A stretch of DNA of 64,000 nucleotides from Rhynchosporium graminicola (taxonomy: Eukaryota > Ascomycota > Leotiomycetes > Helotiales > Ploettnerulaceae), in contig FJUW01000044.1 of assembly GCA_900074885.1 (NCBI GenBank), positions 325,994 to 389,993 on the forward strand, written 5' to 3'. Positions 23,021-35,340 of the stretch are shown one piece after another. The translations under genes and the position numbers were made by a program. The notes below the pieces were generated by a model that did no database searches, had not been told where the DNA came from, and worked only from the letters and a program-made list of their open reading frames with translations. Every line of letters starts with the position of its first letter. The stretch's first letter is position 1.

Positions 23021-26000
23021 CTACGCTTCAGAAGCCTTACAAGTCTTCTTATGCTCCTTCCAATCCGCGCGCTGACACTCAGGAGAACAATACCACACGA
23101 CCAAGCATCTCGCACACTTCGACAGCGCCTTACCACCACCACCGTAATCCTTTCCACACTTTCGGCACACGAGGATCTTCATCTCATCCTTCTCCAACAG
23201 GTCCCGAAGCTGAAATGGACGCTCTACATAATTCACAGCAAAGATTGGTGAAAGAGCAGCTCTGGTAGCGAACTTTCTCGCCATCGCCCAATTCGACTTC
23301 GCGACGCCGGTGATGGAGAAGTTATCGGGGTATTTACCCGCACCGCAGGAACAGATGAGGGCGACGCCATTCTGGGCTGAGAGCGGGATCTTGCCGGATG
23401 TCTTGTAGGCGCAAGATGGAATGTGTTTCCACACTCGGCATCTCTCAACCATGGCTGGCAACACCTCACGCCAGATCTTCATCTCCTCCTGGTTGACCTT
23501 GATCATCACCATGCCACCACTCCCCAGCGATCCCAGAAACGGTACCAGCTCTCCCATCATCTCATGCGTTAGAGGCAGAACCGCACAGTCCAACACGACG
23601 GTATGACTCGCCATATCAAGAAGCATCCGGGAGACGAGAAGGATGATTTGCACGCCACCGTGTTCCGCATCGTTCAGTCCAAAGACACTGCATTTGGCTC
23701 CTTGGATCCCGGTGTAGTGCATGAAGATCGAGAAGATGGAGTCTTTGAAATTCGTGCGTGGGTCTGCTTCTATGGATTCTGTGTCCCTTTGCAGGCGTTC
23801 GCGAGCAGAGAATTGGTGTGAGATGAGTGATGTGAGCCATTCAAGAGATTTGGTACTAGTTTTGCTGGTGGTGTCGATAATTGGGAGACAGCCGAGATTC
23901 AGGTATGGCATATTGGAGATCATGGGTATGTGGTTCCGAAGGAAGAGGGGAAACATGAAGTTCGTGAAGTCTTGGTTGGAGACGTGATCTGCGAATGGGA
24001 CGATGACTTCGATGTGGGATGATTTTCTGGCGATACGTGTTCGGCTCTTGCTGGACTGGACTGGGACAGGAAATGTGAGTTTCAGGGGCAAGAGATGGTT
24101 TTCAAGAGTTACTGCGATTGTAGTTGGTGAAAGCTGTGTCAGGACGACCTTGCAGCCAGCTTTGAGAGTAGCTGTCAAGTTCTCTGCATGGAGATCTAAA
24201 CGGCCTGTGAATCCACAGATAGATCTGGTGGATTGCTCGATGTTGGCTGAGATTGTAATCTTGAAGCCGTTCTTTGTTTCCTCATCCTTGAACATCGGGC
24301 TGAACGTTGAGATACTCGCGAAGCCAGCACAATGAGGTGGGAATTTAGTGATGTGTACTGTATTGTTGTCTTGCAACTTCGTGGTATCAATAGTCAACGT
24401 CAAACCAAGAGACTTCATGAATGTTCCCACGCTCTGTGGTGTACTCTGCACTCCGAAAGTGACGACTGTCTTCGAAGGATCCCGCAGCACAACCCATGAA
24501 GGGACATTGAATGTCACTAGAAGCGGACACTTCCCCTTCCAGCCAAGCGGATCCTCTTTGATTAGGACCTTGTGCTCATCGTCAGTTGCCTCTGCTTCTG
24601 TAGTAAGCTCACCAAAAGTCAGATGGACATCAGCGAAAATCTCTTGCCAACCACCAATCGAGAACTGACTGGCGCTTGCTGCTTGTATCGTACACAGAAC
24701 ATTCGGCGAGCCGAGTTGGTTTGGTGTAAGCTTCCGGATGAACTCAATCTTGGCGCGAGGGACCACAAGAGTCATGCACACGACAGTTGGCAGAGATTTC
24801 CATGCTCCCAGACCGTTCTTGAATTTGGCGGCGTCAGATGGTTGACATCCAACGGAGAGTCCAGGGATATCATGGACCTGCATCAGAGAGACGTGGGCGC
24901 ATAGATCATTGTAGTAGGACAGTCCCATCATGATACTACCATCCCCGGCAATACGATCAAGGACAAGCTCCATCATGCTGTCCCAATCAGTCACAACGCG
25001 TGGTTTGATGAATCTCAAAAAAGCAGCAAGGCTGCCTCGATTGTAATATGGACATGAGTTGACGCGTATCGTCCTCATACTCAACGATGCGAGCGTCTTC
25101 ATGTGGTCCTCGTGCTCAAACATCGCCCGATAAGTGTGATGAATGAGGTTCGCCAAGTCCTTCGCGTCGAAATGCAACTTTCGTTCCATGATATCGGATG
25201 GATCCCCACAGGCTAGAACAGGCTTCCAGACAATTCTGCAGTACATTTGGCCTTGACTCACCCCCTCAGGTACGCCGGCCACGGAAGCAGATATGTCGAG
25301 CATACTCTCCGCGGCGTTGGACACAGCTGTTGCACCCGTCCAGTACTCAATAGGAACCAAACCGAGAAGAAGAGCCATGGTTGGAAATGAGCCGCATAGT
25401 AATTTGTCCATGTAGTCTTTGCGATTCGTCTCCCGTGCTACCAATGACTCTGTGTACATTATTGAAGCAACACCTCGCTCTAGAAGTGGTGCCGCGGCAA
25501 CCAAAACATTAAGCGAACCCAAGTGGTCGAGCAGATTGGATGTGTCGATGACGTTGAAGACAGAATGCGCAGAGCCAGATGAGTTATAGTCTTCGGGATA
25601 GAGGTCGATTGTCTGGATAGTGTACTTGGTTCGATACCAGTTACCGTTGACATTACCGGACGAGTTGATGTGTTGCAATGTGTGGCAAAAGCCAATGGCA
25701 TCTCCAACGAAGAAGCGAAGAGTGAACTTCTCCGCAGACTTCCGGAAAGACTTTGCCCAAGCCTGGAAATGAGTACGAGCCGCATCAGTGATCCTATGAA
25801 AATCCGACTTTGTTCCTCCTTCCGTAAGCAACGGCGATTCCTTGGTAAACGGAATATAAGCAGTCGCCAACGGAAATCCCAGCTGTGGATCAGTACCGTA
25901 GTGAAGCGTAAACGTCTCCGTCTCCATAGGAGCAAATGTAGGACTCAGTCGTCTGTTTTTCGGTAGCAGAGTTGGGTTGCGGTCTGTGCTCCCGTGTTTC

Positions 26001-26751
26001 CAGTAATGGGCGTAGATCTTGCCTGTATCTGTGGTGGCGTGTAAACTCACTGGAGCAGTCGACCGTAAGCCAGTCAAGGGAAATGAAGATCCCACACGGT
26101 CTCTCTTCATCTTTTGTGCGGCTTCAAAGCTTGCTTTAAGGCGGTTGTCGTGCTTCACTTGCTCATTCTTCGATAAGTCGGATACCGCGTATTCGTCCCA
26201 ATGTTGCTTGACCATTGTACGTGTATCCTCGTCGCAGAAAGCCATAAGCTTCCCGTATGCGCCTGCCTTCCATGATTCGATCGTTCCGGCGAGATGTGAC
26301 AATTTCTTGGCTTGCACTTGCAGTAATCTGAGTGACTTGTCGTCGAGGTAGAAATGGTAATAGATCTGCCAGATGCTTGAATGCTGTTGGTCACTGACAT
26401 CGTCTAGCATCAAAGTGAGGGCCAGGACGTTGCGCGCTGCGCTCGTTAGCCATGGAGCACAAGTCCACCAGGAGGAATGTACCAATGATTGCACCCTCAT
26501 GATCGCAACAGGTAATGTCCGTACTACGAGTTACTGTTTCCGCGTCAATAAAAACCTCAACGGAGAATCATGTTCTTACAAGGTGCTGCATCTGCGTAGG
26601 CCGTGAACAGAATATTTCTGATATCCCCGCAGCCCAGCAGAAGGATCCTGGCATCGTCCTCTGGAGGTAGATCTTGGGTGAGGCAAACGCATGGTGTGTT
26701 TCCGATCGGATAAAAGAAAGTGACCAGGTTGATAGCTGTTGGTCTCGGCAT
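23021..26751 (-). CDS. DUF4470 and MYND-type zinc finger protein, 3 exons
   Basis: Exons 26751-26580, 26533-26483 and 26436-23021 join to 1,212 residues. Exon 1 reads FFYPIGNTPCVCLTQDLPPE and LLLGCGDIRNILFT, and exon 2 supplies the TDITCCDHEGAII block. Together with ARNVLALTLMLDD they form the N-terminal DUF4470 region seen in fungal MYND proteins. The 46-bp second intron has a GCTAAC branch site. The C-terminus (residues about 1165-1207) has CRKCG, CARC, YCSPECQ and HKKTC, the MYND Cys/His pattern that binds two zinc ions and usually mediates protein contact. The 1,000 residues between have no domain I can name. Proteins of this kind are frequent in Pezizomycotina, and their function is largely unknown. 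The first frame ATG at 26500 would miss the DUF4470 start, so the spliced start is preferred. Confidence 0.85.
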
Positions 26752-28625
26752 ATTGCACCTCAGGACCTATGAGCGAAGTTCGCCGTCAGATCTTTGGCGT
26801 GGACTGAAATGTTGAAGTTCTTAAATTTTGGAGATGGTTCTTATCGAGAAGATGTTGTCATTTGGGAAGAGGTTGTAAACTGGGAGGGGGGCTGTAAGGA
26901 ATCCTTTCAAAACGGAACCTGTTCGTTTGTAAATAGTTCGCTTAACTCTTTATGCAGGTAACCGGTGGAACCTGGGTGGGGCCACCTTGAATTGGAAAGT
27001 TGCCTGTTCTGTTTGTACGGAACTCTCTAGTCCCATGTATTCAGCCGGGAAAGGAGATCAGAATTGCGTCGGATCACATTAAAGGCGCAATTCAATGTAA
27101 ACTTTGAAAGAAAAAGCTGCTGTTAGTCAGGTCTCTCAATTTGATACATGACTTTCGTCCGTTATTCCTTGCTATTCTTCACGCGCCGGTAAAGTAGTAT
27201 CTGTTTCTTCAATCAAGCGGACTTTGAGAGAGTGTCTCAGATGTCGAGAGGCTAGCTAATACCTTCAACATCAGTACTCATGTGTGCAAAGTCAGCCTAA
27301 TCAAAAATTTCACCAGGCGACACTGCGAAAATACAGAAAGTTGAATTTATAGATTGACTCATATGTATTAACTTGCTTCCTTCTTGTCTTCTATTCAATT
27401 TTGTTTCTCTTTTCTCTATAATATCTTACATAGAGCGCTTTCCGAAACAAAAAGGACTCTTTTCCTTCTATCGCGTCTGAATCTCATATTATCTTATTAT
27501 AATATACTTATAAAATCAAACTAAATCTTTATATCTTTATACAGAGATCAAGGCACATATAATATTCTTATCGCTAAAGAATTAGTAAGAAAAACACTGA
27601 GTTCCATCCGCTCCTTTTCTGTGTCGAGTGCCTGGTACAAAAACCAACAAAACCCATGAAACATAATCGCAGGATTGTCTCTTCGCATTACCTCCGGTGT
27701 TCTACCATATATCAGAGCTAAAAGGGCAGTTCTCTACCTGTACGTCTAGTCTAGGTGTCTACGCATGTTTGATAAAAACGCTAAACCCCAAGCCAATCTC
27801 TCACCACGCGCATCATAACGCTCTTGAATTCCACCTGTGCACTTTCCCTTCTCAAGTGACGAATTTTCAAGAATATTTTCTAGATCGCTTTGATATACCT
27901 TCTTCAATTCATAACAATTGTAAGGATAGTATTCATCTATCTGGATAGTATATACAGTAAGGTCTCACGGGCTTCTTCGCCAACCTCTCCTTTCAAAACA
28001 CTACGATACAAAATAATCGAGGATATCTCACAGAAAACACCATTACCACAACCTCATCTTCCTCCTATAATACACACATCTCGAAAAGATTTAGAAGTTT
28101 TTGATTTTTTGATTTTGGTGTCATTTGTTTCCTTACTTACTCCCCTCAGATACGAAATCTCGCTTAGCTCACCTCCTCTTACCTAAGGTGGCAGCTAATT
28201 TACTCACATAGCTTAGCTCAGCCCTGTACGATTTTCCGATCGTTTGACTTCTGTCTTTAGTATGATATACCAATAAGGTCCTTTGCAAAATGTCAAATTC
28301 TTATCTTAGTCATTAGATATGCGAACTTTTCACGCTACGTAAATATAATATAAATACTACTTGAACCCACGTATCCCGGAAAAGTATCGATGCTTTTACA
28401 GTTGTCGTTTAAAATCTCAATTTAGTCTAACTCAACGCATATCATACCATATCGTGTATCGTTGTCCCAGACATCCAAACCAAAGAAGCAGATGTAAAAA
28501 GAATGTCAATCATCGCATCGAATGGTGTAACCGCCATTGGACAACGCCTGCCTATGTGCAATAAATCACAACTAACTCCTCCCATCCTCATCCCCCACGC
28601 ATTTTCGCTCTCACCTTGCTCTCAT
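26752..28625. other. Intergenic region, no supported gene
   Basis: This stretch of 1.9 kb holds the MYND gene promoter and the 3' flank of the choline sulfatase. It is AT-rich between about 27340 and 28360. Short frames at 27697-28186 and 28361-28700 have no features. Confidence 0.5.
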
Positions 28626-30386
28626 CTACTGACCATGCGCACCAGCTTGATGGCCAATAACGCCCCCAAACCTCCCCATGGCATTCCCATTTCCATATAA
28701 ATCCCTCCCCTGACTATCCACAGGCGGATATCTAGCCTTCAACTCCATATCATCAAGATGCATATGACTCCTAATAAACTTCTCCCTCCCGTCATCAATA
28801 GGATTGTGATCCCAGCTCGTAAACTTGCCCGTCTTCAATGCCTGCCATACCAACCTACGCTGTCTCTGACTAAGCAAGACTTGGTTTGTGATGGAGGGCA
28901 TATCCCATTTGGCTTTTGCTTCTGCGACGAAGGACGCTAGGGCGGAGGTTGTAGCGGGCGTGGCGGAGGGATGTTTGGCGGGGAGGAGAGCGAGGTTGAT
29001 CAGTTCCTTGGGGTCTGTGGAGAGATTGTAGAGTTGATCAGGGTCAGCCGGGCAGGTTATGTATTTCCATGGTCCACGACGAATCATCATCATTGGCGCG
29101 ATCGTTCCCTCCCCGCAGTATTCAGCAAACACCGTATCTGAACCACCCTCTCTGCTTTCCAGATGCGGAAGCAAACTCGACCCATCCATAGGTAACCCAT
29201 CCCATAATTTCGTATGTGCGAGATCGACTAATGTGGGGAGGATATCGAGAGTTGAGACATTTTGAGAGACGTGGTGAGGGGCGAATGATGCAGGGTGGTT
29301 GATGATCATTGGTACGCGGACTGAGGCTTCGAAGTATGACATTTTGTACCACAATCCTCGCTCACCGAGCATATCGCCGTGGTCGCCACTAAATACAACA
29401 ATAGTATCCCCATCCAAGCGACATTCTTTAAGCGTCTCCAAAAGCTTGCCAACACAATCATCGACGTACGAAACCGCTCCGTAGTACGCACGACGAGCAC
29501 GCTTAACTTGGTCTGGCGTAAATTTCTTCCCCCATAGATCGCATACTTTCAGAAGACGCTGAGAATGGGAATCTTGCTCTTCTTGTGGGATATTGATATC
29601 TGGGAGTTGGATATCCACGTCTGCATACATATCCCAGTACTTCTTCTCTATGGTGTAAGGGTCGTGGGGATGGGTTAGAGAGACGGTCATACAGAAGGGG
29701 CGGGTATTGGGGCCTTTGCGGACGTGGTCGTAAAGGAATTGCTTGCTCCTGGACATTCGGTTAGCATGCTCCTCTCTTCTGAAGGCTCAGGAGCAGACTT
29801 GCTTGAACATGACCTCTTCATCATAATCCAGCTGATTACTCCTGACGCAAGGACCCGCTTGTTCAATCGAACTAGAATTATGATACCACTCCAACCGTCT
29901 CTCGGGCTCCTCCCAATTGACGGCCCATCCATAATCTCCTGGGTATATATCGCTGGTCAATCGACTCTCATACCCATGCAACTGCTCTCCTATAAAATGC
30001 ATTTTGCCCGCCAACGTCGTCTCATAGCCTGCCGCGCGCAGATAATGCGCGTATGTCGGTACAGAAGGATCGATTGAGCTGGCATTGTCGTAAGACCCGA
30101 TCTTGGTGGGGAGTTGACCGGAGACCATGGACATTCTGGATGGCGCGCAAAGAGGAGAGGGGCAGTATGCGGAGTCGAATACTACTCCTGTGGCGGCGAG
30201 GGCGTCGAGGTTCGGTGTTTTGATTTGGGAGGAGGGGTTGTGCATCTTGAGGAGGGGGGCGGCGAGTTGATCAGCCATGATGTAGAGGATGTTTGGCTGC
30301 TTTGTGTTGGTGGAATAGGAAGCCATAGCTGCTGCTGTTCGTTCCTGTCGTGGTGAGGGAGGAACGGAGTTGAGGTCTGGTGCCAT
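28626..30386 (-). CDS. Choline sulfatase (alkaline phosphatase-fold sulfatase), 2 exons with GC-AG intron
   Basis: Exons 30386-29803 and 29748-28626 give 568 residues. The N-terminus has NILYIMADQLAAP (metal ligand Asp). CPSPLCAPSR at residues 75-84 is the sulfatase signature, in which C80 would become formylglycine. GKMHFIG, LTHPHDPY and GDHGDMLGERGLWYKMSYFE supply further active-site residues. The C-terminal QRRRLVWQALKTGKFTSWDH block is the choline-sulfatase tail. The enzyme hydrolyses choline-O-sulfate to choline and sulfate, used by fungi for sulfur and osmolyte recovery. The 54-bp intron (29802-29749) starts GCAAGT, not GT. Only this GC-AG junction keeps the frame across MFK-SKQFLYDH, and a GCTAACC branch site supports it. 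A second Met 20 residues downstream (codon at 30326-30324) is an alternative start. Confidence 0.9.
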
Positions 30387-32640
30387 TGTTGTATTGTATT
30401 GTAGTAGTAGAAGGTCTTTGTGTTTGTTCTTTGTCGAGGGAGAGGCACCTGGAGGTGAGTATTGCTCAAGTGATGTGAGGTGAAGCAGGATAGGGAAGTG
30501 AAAGAAGCAAATATCTTCAAGAGGACGAAGCCATGTAGAAGTAAGTGAAAAGAGGATAGCCGTAAGAGATTGCTGATCCAATACAATGCAGTACCATATA
30601 AAGGAAGAGAAAGAGAGAAGAGGGAAACCGTATACTTAGCCAGCTCACCTTTCGCCGCCACAAGAGCAACTCGTCAGTCATAAGAATTAGCTTACGCTTT
30701 GCTCATCCGTTGCATTCATTCAATTTGATATGTTATGCCGTTGCCCATGGGCACGGTGAGGCTCCAATATGGTCCAATATGGAAATGAGGGGAGGGATGT
30801 TGTGATTTCTCTGGGGTATTTCGTGCTCATGAGACACTTTCCCCCTTTAAGCCTTAGTTGATTGGGGTCTGGGGAACGTCCCTGCAGATGTCTAGACTGA
30901 CTACCTGCATGCATGCAAGCACGCAGCGTTTGGGACCAGGCATCAACGACAACTCGATAAGTTAGTTAGATCGATATAAAAACACCTCCCTTCCCCGTTC
31001 TCCCCAGAAACTTGGTATTTTGGGTTGAGAGATGATATAGCTGTATGAAGGCGGAGTTCGAAAGTTGAGATGCTAGAGGCTGCGTGGGTTGAATTGCTAG
31101 ATGTTGCGATGGAGGCTCGATTACCGCCTTGGGATAAGAGATCCTGTGGGCCCGGCAGCAAGTCTGCGGTTATCAGAGATACGACATAGTAGGTATGGCA
31201 TCAGACTTGACTGACTGACTGGCTGAAATATGTATGGAGCCAAGGAGTGACTCTCCCACATGTCCATGTCCATGACCAATCCGACAGCTTGGGCCTGGAC
31301 ACTTTTACGCGATGGTACATATACAATTCCTCGTGACCATCAGACGCTTGCTGAATTCAATCATGCGTGATCGATCATATTCTTCCCTTCCATTCCCAGC
31401 TCTATCTTCCGACACGACGCCTCATGCAAAGTGCTTTCTTTATGTCTCTTCTTATATCCAACTCAAGCACAAACACGCGGCCTCAACTCTCCATCTCTCA
31501 GCCTTGCATAACCACAACATCATCTCCCTTTCACACCTAGCGCAAAAACCTATGCAGTGCTTTCTCATACCTCAGCCTAGGCATCAACGTACATCTACTG
31601 CATTACATTCCATCCAGTCGAAAGTCATCTTGGAGTTTCGTCAGTCAGCAGACAAATGTCATTTCTGAGGCCTTGAACGGTTTGGTTGCGAGGTGCGGGG
31701 AGTGGAGGGGAGGAGGAACGTCTTCCCCGACCCGACTTCAATGTGCTCTCTGAAAGAAGAACAAGCCTTTCAATCACTACGCGGTCTACTTCCGTGATAT
31801 AATCTGACTTCTGGCTCGTGAGGAAATGGACGCGGACGGAGACTTTCACCTTATCTGAATGGCAGATTGTGCTATTCTATTTCACGAATCTGCCTTAACT
31901 CAGCCTCTCATAACTTCCCAAGAACTTCTCAGCAATAAACCTCAAATCCATTCTCTCCTTTCTCCCTCATCACTCTTCTCTCTTCTAGAAACAACCGATT
32001 CAAGCATGTGTATTTCAAGCGAAAAGGAAGCAGTGACCCCCAAAACGAACACCTTCCAAGTAGGTCTCGACGCATGTCAAGGCTGTTTAGGACTTCGAGT
32101 ATCGCGTGTCTTATTTTGGACTATGACTACTATCTCTCGTACTCCGCCATGCAATGTCTGGCTCGCTATCTAGTACAGTACAGCTTTTAATGCATCGAGT
32201 GGAGGGATACTCACTTCATCAACACTTTCTCTCCTCAATTTCTTAAATACAAATCTACACGTCTTCTCAAACCACCCATTCTCATCTTCGCACCCCTATC
32301 ATCCTCATCCTCCCCTCCCAGGTACTCCTCCCCCTCGTTTTCACAACCCACCAACCTCCCATTGCCCATCAACATTACCATCAACATCAATACCAACATC
32401 ATTACCAACATCCAATCCTCTAGTCTCTATGCGTGATCTTCCGCCTAGTAAGCAGACACATGTATGTTTTCCCAGCACTCGCTAATCCCCTACTCCTCTA
32501 AATCACTCTCTAGCCTTCTTTCTTATCTATCTCTCCCATCCCATTATATTCCATGATATCTACCTGGTCCAATCGGAAGTCTATTCCTCATGTACACACA
32601 TATATATACAGACACATATTCATCCCTTCCTCTCTTCTCT
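30387..32640. other. Intergenic region, no supported gene
   Basis: This holds the choline sulfatase promoter and a long spacer. Frames such as 31312-31668 lack domain or splice evidence. From about 32200 the plus strand becomes C/T-rich and A/C-rich low complexity. Confidence 0.5.
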
Positions 32641-32645
32641 TCCTC

Positions 32646-32713
32646 TTTTCCTTTCCCTTTCCCTTTCCCTTTCCCTTTCCCTTTCCCTTTCCCTTTCCCT
32701 TTCCCTTTCCCCC
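32646..32713 (+). repeat. (CCCTTT)n hexamer array
   Basis: About ten near-perfect CCCTTT units. The minus strand therefore reads a Lys-Gly repeat, which explains a spurious lysine/glycine-rich frame there. It is not the fungal telomere repeat TTAGGG. Confidence 0.9.
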
Positions 32714-32912
32714 CTTCTTACGAGAAAACCACATCAAGATATTGACCAACACGTCCTTCTCATCTACTCCCGAACTCACTAACTCACTGGCTTATCCGTG
32801 AAGCAGGGAAGAGCAGAGCAGAGCAGAGGAGTACAGGGTAGTACAGGGTAGAATAGAGGTGAGGAGATTGGTACAAATGAAAATGAAAACAGTCTCCCGC
32901 CATACTTTCCAG

Positions 32913-32932
32913 CTCTATATTTTCCATCTCCA

Positions 32933-32963
<31 letters not shown>

Positions 32964-33047
32964 CGTAAATAAACAGCCGTGAACCCTCTCCCCTTCTCTC
33001 TCCCTCTCTCCCCTTCTCTCTCTCCCTCTCTATATTTTCCATCTCCA

Positions 33048-33078
<31 letters not shown>

Positions 33079-33142
33079 CGTAAATAAACAGCCGTGAATT
33101 CTCTCCCCTTCTCTCTCCCTCTCTCCCTCTCTCCCCCTCCTT
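32913..33142. repeat. Tandem duplication, period 115 bp, containing CATA microsatellites
   Basis: Copy 1 (32913-33027) and copy 2 (33028 to about 33142) share CTCTATATTTTCCATCTCC, a (CATA)n tract, TATCGTAAATAAACAGCCGTG and a CTCTCCCCTTCTCT pyrimidine tract. Differences are limited to a few bases and repeat number. This is a local segmental duplication in low-complexity spacer. Confidence 0.85.
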
Positions 33143-33892
33143 CACCTCATCCCACTCACGCCCTCACTTCCCCCACCTAGAAAGTTAAATGATCCTACCT
33201 ACCCATCAACCACCAACTCACCCACCAACCTACTAACCAACCCACCCACTCACCTATCTACCAACCCGCTCCTCCTCATATATATCTCATTCACAATTCA
33301 TTTCATCACTCACACATAGCTAGACTCATACATCTATCTCTCAGCTCCTCCCTCTCCACAGATCGCAATACCCCCACTCCCCTCAAAGCCCTCAAAATAT
33401 CTCATTCTCATCATCACCATCCACCGGGAATCCCCCGCAAAACATCACATGAAGTGCCAGCCTACGATACGGAATGTTTGTTTGTGTATTTGTGTTCATA
33501 ATCCCCCCTTCCTCCCTCAATTCCAGCCCCTCCAAGGAAAGAGCTCCAGTCTAGTTAACAAGATAATATAAGAAATGCAATTAAGCTGTCTATCCATCCC
33601 TTGGTTGTCCGAAACGCCGCGAATTATACATGTATGCAGAGAATTTCACATCCCTACAAAAACAGGGACATGTGACAACAGTGACTGATGCTGGCCAGTG
33701 TCTCTCGCTTCAACTCGCTTTGCCTGCATCCTGCCCTTAGAGATTGATCCATTCCACCCCACCTCACATCATCTTCGCATATGATATTCGCACGCTCTTC
33801 ACCTAGCACATGTGACCATCCCCAGTCATTTCCCTCCATGCCTTCTCCCAATTCCGTCTCCTTTACCCCTAATGTAGCTCCCAACTCATCCT
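33143..33892. other. Low-complexity spacer 3' of the GH12 gene
   Basis: CCCACC/CCAACC-rich and TCATC-rich sequence without coding features. Confidence 0.5.
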
Positions 33893-35340
33893 CTATACAC
33901 CAATGTCAACACTCAAAACCGGCATGCTAAACGTAACATTCTGCGTTGCCGAGAAAGCCTCAGTTCCCATTCCCACATGTCCCAAGTACAAATTTGTGCC
34001 ATCAAACTTAGCCGCCGGGATCGTGTTAAGTTGAGTGATCAGCGGCGCGATATCGCCGTAGAAGGTTTCCGTCATATTGCGTGCCTTCCAGGTAAGCACA
34101 TTTTGTTTGAATCCGTTTATGCCCGAGTAGAGTTCACTGGGATATATGTAAGCGGAAGTTACTGGGGACTACATGAAGCATCGAGGCCGCGGTGAGCCCA
34201 GGGATTCAGTTGATGCAAACTTACAAAGTCGTCGTGTTGATAACCTGTGTCGCTATTGTGCCTGCTGGAAGTCCAATAACCTGTGCCGCAGGACCAATAT
34301 CCGCAAACCAGACCATGACTTCAAAAGCCGCCTGACTGGAATTCTTGGCCTTGTTCTTGTCCGCGTCAAAGAACATATCAACGGCCACGTTGGTATTCAC
34401 TGCGTTAGCTGTCAAAGCCGCTATGTCGGTCTTCAAGGCGGGGGTATCCCCTACACCGTATGTCCATTCTGTAGCAAGGTTGATGCTCTTGACCTTGCTG
34501 AGGAGCATAGGGAGGCCAGTCACGACTTGGACGTTGGGAAAGGCATGTACGGGTTGTGTGTCTGGACCTGGTGCATAGCTCCATGTTACAAAGAAAGGAG
34601 GGGCGGAGGATGGTGTGGGGTAGCTGCCGTTGTTGTTGAGTGACATCTGCGAGGGATGTTAATAACGAGTGTGAGAGGTCGTGGAAGGGGGCGTAAGAGG
34701 GAAGACGTACGTGCATACACATAGCTCCTACTGTATCTTCCAGGATACCCCATTGATTGGGATTCACTGCGATTGAAATTAGCAATGCCCCTTGAATATC
34801 GACAAATAAAATCCCATTCCCAACCAGAATGCCGTTTCCCGCCTCGACAAGAAATACTGTCAATATTGAAAGGTTTCGGGGAAGAGGACCCAGCCCGACA
34901 CGGAATGATTCCAGATGGAGCCTTATCAGAGGTTGTCAAGCCTGCCATTGTATGCCAACCTCCCCTCGACTCCAGGCAGCAAATGGATACACAGTACATC
35001 AACTCCAGCGAGCAAAAGCATACACAGTACACCTTCCACTCCCAGCATCCCCCAAGCCACGCAAAACGAAACCCGCACAAAACTTACGTATATACTGCAC
35101 GCCCCTCGTAGGCGCAATCCTCCCCGTCTGCTTCTCACAATGCACTTCCGTCGTGATACGGTCATCGCTTGGGTTCCCCGTGCCACCACCTGTACCCGGG
35201 CCACTCGATGGAGTGTTGAAGAGTGGTTCTTGCCCTGTGGTTTGACGGTGGGAATCGACTCCCATCAAGACGCCGACTGTGGTTCCGACGGGCAGAATGA
35301 GCAGGCCGGCATTGACGAGCCAGCGAAAGTTGAGGCCCAT
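33893..35340 (-). CDS. GH12 family glucanase with N-terminal membrane anchor, 4 exons
   Basis: Exons 35340-35088, 34766-34711, 34646-34225 and 34136-33893 give 324 residues. Residues 8-27 are a hydrophobic signal or anchor segment, followed by a Gly/Pro/Thr linker (SSGPGTGGGTGNPSDD). The catalytic domain starts near VQYILNPNQWGILED, a GH12 hallmark. SINLATEWTYG, NVAVDMFFD and AAFEVMVWFAD follow, where E212 matches the nucleophile. The C-terminal GMGTEAFSATQNVTFSM supplies E303 as acid/base. GH12 enzymes cut beta-1,4-glucan or xyloglucan by a retaining mechanism. Which substrate applies cannot be told here. The first intron is 321 bp, long for the window, but its acceptor (CTAATTTCAATCGCAG) restores the frame exactly. 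The hydrophobic stretch is set 7 residues in with no clear cleavage site, so the enzyme could be surface-anchored. Confidence 0.87.

Noticed and set aside
26373..26606. Plus-strand frame across the start of the MYND gene
   Set aside because: Antisense to the spliced DUF4470 exons, which carry the family blocks.
30387..30581. N-terminal extension of choline sulfatase to an upstream ATG
   Set aside because: The extra 65 residues are low in conserved features, and the family starts close to NILYIMADQ; this part is more likely 5' UTR.
32646..32713. Internal telomere repeat
   Set aside because: The unit is CCCTTT, not the CCCTAA of fungal telomeres.
32588..32779. Lysine-glycine repeat protein on the minus strand
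   Set aside because: Entirely produced by the CCCTTT microsatellite.
32779..33145. Met-Tyr-Val-Cys repeat proteins on the minus strand
   Set aside because: Artefacts of CATA and CTCTCC tracts in the tandem duplication.
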